From Deltaproteobacteria bacterium (lineage in GTDB: Bacteria; Myxococcota_A; Polyangia; Polyangiales; Ga0077539), in the NCBI GenBank assembly GCA_947494865.1, contig CANMAT010000221.1:1-6491 (forward strand): a DNA stretch of 6,491 nt, given 5' to 3'. The notes below the pieces were generated by a model. The model was not told the DNA's origin, made no database searches, and was given only the letters and a program-made list of their open reading frames with translations. Positions 1 to 3,668 of this stretch are shown one piece after another. Positions within the stretch are counted from its first letter, which is position 1. Every line of letters begins with the position of its first letter. Made by a program: the position numbers and the translations under genes.

Positions 1-330
1 CATGCTGCGACCGCCGAGCAGCGCGCGGAAGCCGAAGGAGTAGTCGTCGGTTTGCACCATGAGGTCAGCGCCCGCCACCGATGTCCACGCGGGCGACTTG
101 AAGTTGGCCGTCGCGCGGGTCGAAATGGCGCCGAAGCTGGTCGCGTCGCGCATCACGTCGAGCGTCGTCCAGGTGCGCGCCACACCGTTGACGAATGAGC
201 CGACGAGCGTCCAACCGCCTTCGTGCAAGGTCATTTCGCAGTAGACCCGAACCGTGGCCGATGCGCCCGCGGGCAGCACGTCGTACTCGCCCGACGGCAG
301 CGACGGCTGCGCCGCGTGGAGCGCGCTGCA
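1..330 (-). other. Fibrinogen-like (FReD/YCDxxxxGGGW-type) domain, N-terminal part
   Basis: From Cys916 the sequence follows the opening of fibrinogen-related domains: a cysteine, then SGEYDVLP around residues 926-933, then YCEMTLHEGGW at 945-955 followed by TLVGSF. At least 110 residues of the domain are in the window. Its later part, where animal relatives carry calcium and ligand-binding residues, is outside. In this lineage such domains usually end secreted repeat proteins. Ligand binding is inferred from the family. The usual GGGW is GGW here, with a Glu in place of the first Gly. Confidence 0.75.
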
Positions 331-3075
331 GCTCGCGTAGGCCACGCACACGCCCGCCGCGCAGGTGCGCGCGCTCGCACACGCGGTGCTGCACGTGCCG
401 CAGCGGGTGGCGTCGGTGAGGAGGTTCACGCACGATCCGCTGCACGAGGTGAGACCCGCGGGGCAGCTCGTGGTGCACGTGCCCGCGGCGCACACGCGCC
501 CGGCGCCGCAGACCGTTCCACACGCGCCGCAGTTGCTCCCGTCGACGGCGGTGTCACGGCACACGCCCGCGCACACCGTCTGCCCCGTCGGGCACGAGAT
601 CACGCACGCGCTCGCGCGGCACACCTGCCCCGCGGCGCAGACCGTTCCGCACGCGCCGCAGTTCGAGGGGTCGACGCGCGTGTCGGCGCAGGTCGACGCC
701 GCGCCGCTGCCGCAGAGCGTGAGCGGCGACGCGCAGTCGAGCGCGCACACGCCCGCGAGGCACACGTTGCCCGCGGCGCACGGACGCCCGCACGCGCCGC
801 AGTTGTCGCGGTCGCTCGCCGTCGAGACGCAGCGGCTCCCGCACGCCGTCTGGCCCGCGGGGCACGAGAGGCGACACGTTCCGCCGCCGCAGAGCTGGCC
901 CGCCGCGCAGGCCGTACCGCACGCGCCGCAGTTCGCCGGGTCGCTCGCGGTGTCGCGGCACGTGCCGCTGCAGTTGGTCTGCCCCGGCGGGCAGCTCACG
1001 CGGCACGTCCCCGCGGCGCAGAGCTGCCCCGCGGGGCACGGGAGCCCACACCCGCCGCAGTTGGCCGAGTCGGTGTCGAGGTCGCGGCACGTGCCGCTGC
1101 ACGCCGTTTGCCCCACGGGGCACGTGATGGTGCAGCGCCCCTCGCGGCACGACTGACCGGCGCCGCACGCGGTCGCGCACGCGCCGCAGTTCGCCGGGTC
1201 GATGCGCGTGTCGGCGCACCCCGCCGTCGCACCGCTGCCGCACAGGGCGAGCGGCGACGCGCAGCTGAGCGCGCACGCGCCTGATGAGCACACGTTGCCC
1301 GCCGGGCACGCGCGCCCGCACGCCCCGCAGTTGTCGCGGTCGGTGTCGATGGATACGCAGCGCCCCGCGCACGCAGTCTGCCCGGCTGGACACGACAGCG
1401 CGCACGCCCCCATCGCGCAGGTCTGCCCCGAGGCGCAGACGTTGCCGCACGCGCCGCAGTTGCTCGCGTCGCTCGTGAGGTCGCGACACGCAGCGCCGCA
1501 GATCGTCTGCCCCGGAGGGCAGCTCACCGCGCAGGCGCCGTCGCGGCACACCTGCCCGACGGGGCACACCCTTCCGCAGCCGCCGCAGTTGTTGCCGTCG
1601 ATGCGCGGGTCGACGCAGCCGGCCGCTGCGTCAGCGCCGCACAGCGCGAGGGGCGACGCGCAGCTCACCGCGCACGCGCCCGCTGAGCACACGTTGCCCG
1701 CGGGGCACACGCGCCCGCAGACGCCGCAGTTGTCGCGGTCGGTGGGCAGCGACACGCACGTGCCCGCGCACACCGTCTGGCCCGCGGGGCACGTGAAGCG
1801 ACACGCGCCCATCGCGCAGATCTGCCCCGCGGGGCAAACGTTGCCGCATGCGCCGCAGTTGGAGGGGTCGCCGTCGAGGTCGCGACACGTGCCCGCGCAG
1901 TTGCTCTGGCCCGGCGGGCACGCCACCACACACGCCCCCGCGCGACACACCTGCCCCGCCGCGCAGGCCGCTCCGCATGCGCCGCAGTTGCTCGCGTCGA
2001 CCTGCGTCGCCGCGCACCGCCGTACCCCGTCGGTCTCACACAGCTGGAGGGGTGCGGCGCACTCGAAGGCGCACACGCCCATCGAGCACACCTGCCCCGT
2101 GGGGCACGCGTTGCCGCACGCGCCGCAGTTCGCGCGATCGCTGGCGGTGCTCACGCAGGCGCCGCCGCAGCCCGTCTGGCCCGCGGGGCACGAGAGGCGG
2201 CACACGCCGGTCTGGCACAGCTGGCCCGCGGGGCACGCGGCGCCGCACGCGCCGCAGTTGGACGAGTCGTTCTGCGTGTCGCGGCATGCGCCCGCGCACG
2301 TTTCGAAGCCAGCGGGGCACGAGAGCTGGCAGCGTCCGTCGGAGCACACGTTGCCGGTGGGGCACGCGTTGCCGCACGCGCCGCAGTTGCGGCTGTCGGC
2401 GCGCACGTCGACGCAGCGGTCGACGCAGAACGTCTGCCCCGCCGTGCAGAGCACCGAGCACCGGCCCGCGTAGCACACCTGGCCCAGGGGGCATCGCACG
2501 TTGCACGCGCCGCAGTTGTCGCGGTCGCTCTGCGTGTCGGCGCAGAGGCGCACGCCCTCGACGGGGCGGCATTCGGTGAGGGTCACCGGGGCGCTCGCGT
2601 CGGCGCCGCCGTCGACGTTCGCGGCGCAGGTCTCGACGCAGCGCCCGCCCGCGCACACCTGCGCGGCGGGGCACTGATTGCCGCACGAGCCGCAGCTCTC
2701 GCGGTCGGTGGCGACGCTCACGCAGGTGCCGTTGCAGGTGGACTGTCCGGGGGGGCAGCTGTCCTGGCAGCTCCCCGCGACGCACACCTGACGGGCGCCG
2801 CAGTTGAGCCCGCATGCGCCGCAGTTGGTGCGATCGTCGGCGAGGTCGACGCACACACCGCCGCAGTTTTGCTGCGTGGTGCCGCAGCGGGTCTCGCGGG
2901 CGTCAGGCGCGTCGACGGCGTCGGGCGCGTCGAGCGAGAGGTCGTCGGCGACGTCGGTCGCAGCGGCGTCGGTGACGCCTCCGACGACGGCGCGCGCGCC
3001 GCCGCAGCCCTGCAGCGACGCCGTGACGGCGAGCGCGCAGAGCGCGACGAGTGCGCGAAGCGTAGGTTTTTTCAT
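1..3075 (-). CDS. Cys-rich tandem-repeat lipoprotein with fibrinogen-like C-terminal domain (3' end outside window)
   Basis: The frame is open from an ATG at 3073-3075 to the left edge: 1,025 codons with no stop. Residues 1-24 are a lipoprotein signal peptide. Residues 25-63 are an Ala/Asp-rich linker. Residues 64-910 hold 19 tandem units, each with eight cysteines (152 in total), mostly 43 residues long, with the core NCGACG. From Cys916 a fibrinogen-like domain begins, with the signature YCEMTLHEGGW at 945-955, and the window ends inside it. The start is fixed by an AGGAGG five bases upstream and by the signal peptide, although the frame stays open further upstream. Known: myxobacteria carry many Cys-rich repeat proteins of this style, some mislabelled tryptophan synthase alpha chain, and bacterial fibrinogen-like domains have the YCDxxxxGGGW signature. 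Inferred: a protein on the outer membrane or cell surface, stabilised by disulfides, with the terminal domain binding a ligand, possibly a glycan. The ligand is unknown. The gene is divergent from the TerB-like gene and appears monocistronic on this side. Confidence 0.9.
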   Translation of the reverse strand, partial: MKKPTLRALVALCALAVTASLQGCGGARAVVGGVTDAAATDVADDLSLDAPDAVDAPDARETRCGTTQQNCGGVCVDLADDRTNCGACGLNCGARQVCVAGSCQDSCPPGQSTCNGTCVSVATDRESCGSCGNQCPAAQVCAGGRCVETCAANVDGGADASAPVTLTECRPVEGVRLCADTQSDRDNCGACNVRCPLGQVCYAGRCSVLCTAGQTFCVDRCVDVRADSRNCGACGNACPTGNVCSDGRCQLSCPAGFETCAGACRDTQNDSSNCGACGAACPAGQLCQTGVCRLSCPAGQTGCGGACVSTASDRANCGACGNACPTGQVCSMGVCAFECAAPLQLCETDGVRRCAATQVDASNCGACGAACAAGQVCRAGACVVACPPGQSNCAGTCRDLDGDPSNCGACGNVCPAGQICAMGACRFTCPAGQTVCAGTCVSLPTDRDNCGVCGRVCPAGNVCSAGACAVSCASPLALCGADAAAGCVDPRIDGNNCGGCGRVCPVGQVCRDGACAVSCPPGQTICGAACRDLTSDASNCGACGNVCASGQTCAMGACALSCPAGQTACAGRCVSIDTDRDNCGACGRACPAGNVCSSGACALSCASPLALCGSGATAGCADTRIDPANCGACATACGAGQSCREGRCTITCPVGQTACSGTCRDLDTDSANCGGCGLPCPAGQLCAAGTCRVSCPPGQTNCSGTCRDTASDPANCGACGTACAAGQLCGGGTCRLSCPAGQTACGSRCVSTASDRDNCGACGRPCAAGNVCLAGVCALDCASPLTLCGSGAASTCADTRVDPSNCGACGTVCAAGQVCRASACVISCPTGQTVCAGVCRDTAVDGSNCGACGTVCGAGRVCAAGTCTTSCPAGLTSCSGSCVNLLTDATRCGTCSTACASARTCAAGVCVAYASCSALHAAQPSLPSGEYDVLPAGASATVRVYCEMTLHEGGWTLVGSFVNGVARTWTTLDVMRDATSFGAISTRATANFKSPAWTSVAGADLMVQTDDYSFGFRALLGGRSM
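346..2886 (-). repeat. 19-unit tandem array of 8-Cys repeats, 129 nt period with 141 nt variants
   Basis: Each unit reads C-x6-C-x3-C, a short Asp-containing linker, then N-C-x2-C-x3-C-x5-C-x4-C. The first cysteines of units 1-19 lie at 2886, 2757, 2628, 2448, 2319, 2190, 2061, 1920, 1791, 1662, 1521, 1392, 1263, 1122, 993, 864, 735, 594 and 465 (5' base on the minus strand). Most units are 43 residues (129 nt). Units 7, 10, 13 and 17 are 47 residues (141 nt), because the first half is C-x6-C-x7-C with a CASPLALC-like sequence. Unit 3 is 60 residues, with an Ala/Asp-containing insert at the same place. A nearly invariant DNA core encoding NCGACG recurs in every unit. Even cysteine content suggests four disulfides per unit, which is inference. 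Confidence 0.92.
3004..3075 (-). other. Lipoprotein signal peptide with lipobox
   Basis: The first 24 residues show a basic N-region (MKK, then Arg7), a hydrophobic core rich in Ala, Leu and Val, and the lipobox Leu21-Gln22-Gly23-Cys24. Signal peptidase II would cleave before Cys24, which would be lipidated. The next residues are Gly-Gly, so the Asp retention signal known from E. coli at +2 is absent. Outer-membrane or surface delivery is therefore plausible, but this is inferred because sorting rules differ in myxobacteria. Confidence 0.85.
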
Positions 3076-3080
3076 GGTGG

Positions 3081-3086
3081 CCTCCT
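3081..3086 (-). promoter_or_regulatory. Ribosome binding site of the Cys-rich lipoprotein gene
   Basis: The minus strand reads AGGAGG, a full Shine-Dalgarno core, followed by five bases (CCACC) and then ATG. It decides the start codon, since the frame remains open upstream. Confidence 0.8.
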
Positions 3087-3225
3087 GTGGCGCGAGGGTG
3101 CGCCAGCGCGGCCCGCAGTGTCGAGAATCGCTGCGCCAAATGGAAGCCCGCGCGGAGGCGCACGGACGCGATGCGCGTGACGATGGTGCTGGTAGCGCGA
3201 CCGAGGCCGCGCGATGATTCCACGC

Positions 3226-3231
3226 GAGGAG
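3226..3231 (+). promoter_or_regulatory. Ribosome binding site of the TerB-like gene
   Basis: GAGGAG lies ten bases before the ATG at 3242, separated by a C-rich stretch. The spacing is at the long end of normal but supports this start. Confidence 0.6.
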
Positions 3232-3241
3232 ACACCCCCCG

Positions 3242-3655
3242 ATGGCGAAGTGGACGGCCGAGCAGTTGAAGCACATCGCAGACATCTTGATGGCCGCGGC
3301 GCACGCTGACGGAGACGTGCAGAAGGTCGAGGGGAGCGCCGTGCGCGAGGTCGTGAAGGGCCTCGCGGGGGGCGCGATCCCCAGGGATCTCGCGGCGCGC
3401 ATCGACGGCTTCAAGCTCGGGGTGTTCGACCTCGGTAAGGCCGCGGCTGCCCTCGGGCTCGGCGACGCTGCCGCCCGCAAGGATCTTTTGCAGCTCGTCG
3501 CGCGCGTGACCGAGAGCGACGACGTGCACGACCTCGAGGAGTCGGACTTCATCGTGCGCGTGGCCACCGCGATCGGCGCCTCGCGCGAGGAGTACGCGGG
3601 GCTCACCATCACGCTCGAAGAGAGCGTGAAGCCGCCGCCCCTGCCCGCCTCCTGA
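3242..3655 (+). CDS. TerB-like (tellurite-resistance TerB / DjlA N-terminal fold) protein
   Basis: A 137-residue soluble protein with no signal peptide or membrane segment. Its size and all-helical character match single-domain TerB-like proteins. Two family hallmarks are visible: an AHADGDVQKVE segment at residues 20-30 (the ADGxxxxxE motif after helix 1), and a C-terminal segment with ESDFIVRVATAIGAS followed by a bulky residue and Leu (about 100-122), like the closing helices of TerB and the DjlA N-terminal domain. The acidic residues of such motifs are thought to bind metal. The last residues are a Pro-rich tail. Function is not fixed by the sequence: TerB proteins are linked to stress and metal responses in ter systems, but no other ter gene is visible here, so tellurite resistance should not be claimed. 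The gene is divergent from the lipoprotein gene and convergent with the ATPase gene, with 9 bp between stops, so it is probably transcribed alone. Confidence 0.75.
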   Translation: MAKWTAEQLKHIADILMAAAHADGDVQKVEGSAVREVVKGLAGGAIPRDLAARIDGFKLGVFDLGKAAAALGLGDAAARKDLLQLVARVTESDDVHDLEESDFIVRVATAIGASREEYAGLTITLEESVKPPPLPAS

Positions 3656-3668
3656 GCGGCGCGCTCAG
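3652..3668. terminator. Short inverted repeat spanning the two convergent stop codons (candidate bidirectional terminator)
   Basis: CTGAGCG at 3652-3658 and CGCTCAG at 3662-3668 form a perfect 7-bp inverted repeat around a 3-base loop. It includes the TGA of the TerB-like gene (3653-3655) and the TGA of the ATPase gene (3665-3667 on the minus strand). There is no proper U-tract on either side, only TTT at 3672-3674 for the plus direction. It may slow or end transcription in both directions, but a classical intrinsic terminator is not shown. Confidence 0.35.

Larger units (their letters stand above)
3076..3241. promoter_or_regulatory. Divergent intergenic region (promoters expected, none recognised)
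   Basis: This 166-base gap separates the lipoprotein gene (minus) from the TerB-like gene (plus), so both promoters should lie in or near it. I see a ribosome binding site at each end and a slightly AT-richer patch near 3121-3145. I see no convincing -35/-10 pair, no sigma-54 element and no long inverted repeat. Promoters are inferred only from the gene arrangement. Confidence 0.4.

Noticed and set aside
223..1284. A 353-codon plus-strand frame rich in Ala and Arg, and the similar minus-strand frame at 554-1567.
   Set aside because: Composition is that of out-of-frame GC-rich DNA (Arg/Ala/Val only). The eight-Cys frame on the minus strand, with signal peptide and fibrinogen-like domain, explains the region.
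1202..2473. A 423-codon open frame on the plus strand with repeated CPAGH...PHAPQL segments.
   Set aside because: It is the exact antisense of the Cys-rich repeat. Its periodicity is that of the minus-strand units, and it has no convincing start signal.
346..2886. Regular repeats that might suggest a CRISPR array or non-coding satellite.
   Set aside because: The periods are multiples of three, the whole array is one open frame, and the conserved positions are cysteine codons.
1..3075. Tryptophan synthase alpha chain, a name often attached to such proteins in myxobacterial databases.
   Set aside because: There is no TIM-barrel sequence here. The protein is a Cys-rich secreted lipoprotein, and the name is a propagated error.
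3134..3139. TTGGCG on the minus strand as a -35 box or the left half of a sigma-54 site for the lipoprotein gene.
   Set aside because: No -10 box lies at 16-18 nt, and no GC doublet fits the -12 position of a sigma-54 promoter.
3195..3212. GCGCG...CGCGC inverted repeat in the intergenic region as an operator.
   Set aside because: Five bp of alternating G and C is expected by chance at this base composition.
2903..3529. A 208-codon minus-strand frame running through the TerB-like gene and the intergenic region.
   Set aside because: It is antisense to the TerB-like gene and out of frame with the lipoprotein, ending in an Arg run. There is no ribosome binding site and no recognisable domain.
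3242..3655. Tellurite resistance as the function of the TerB-like gene.
   Set aside because: No terA, terC, terD or terZ gene is seen nearby. The fold alone does not show resistance.
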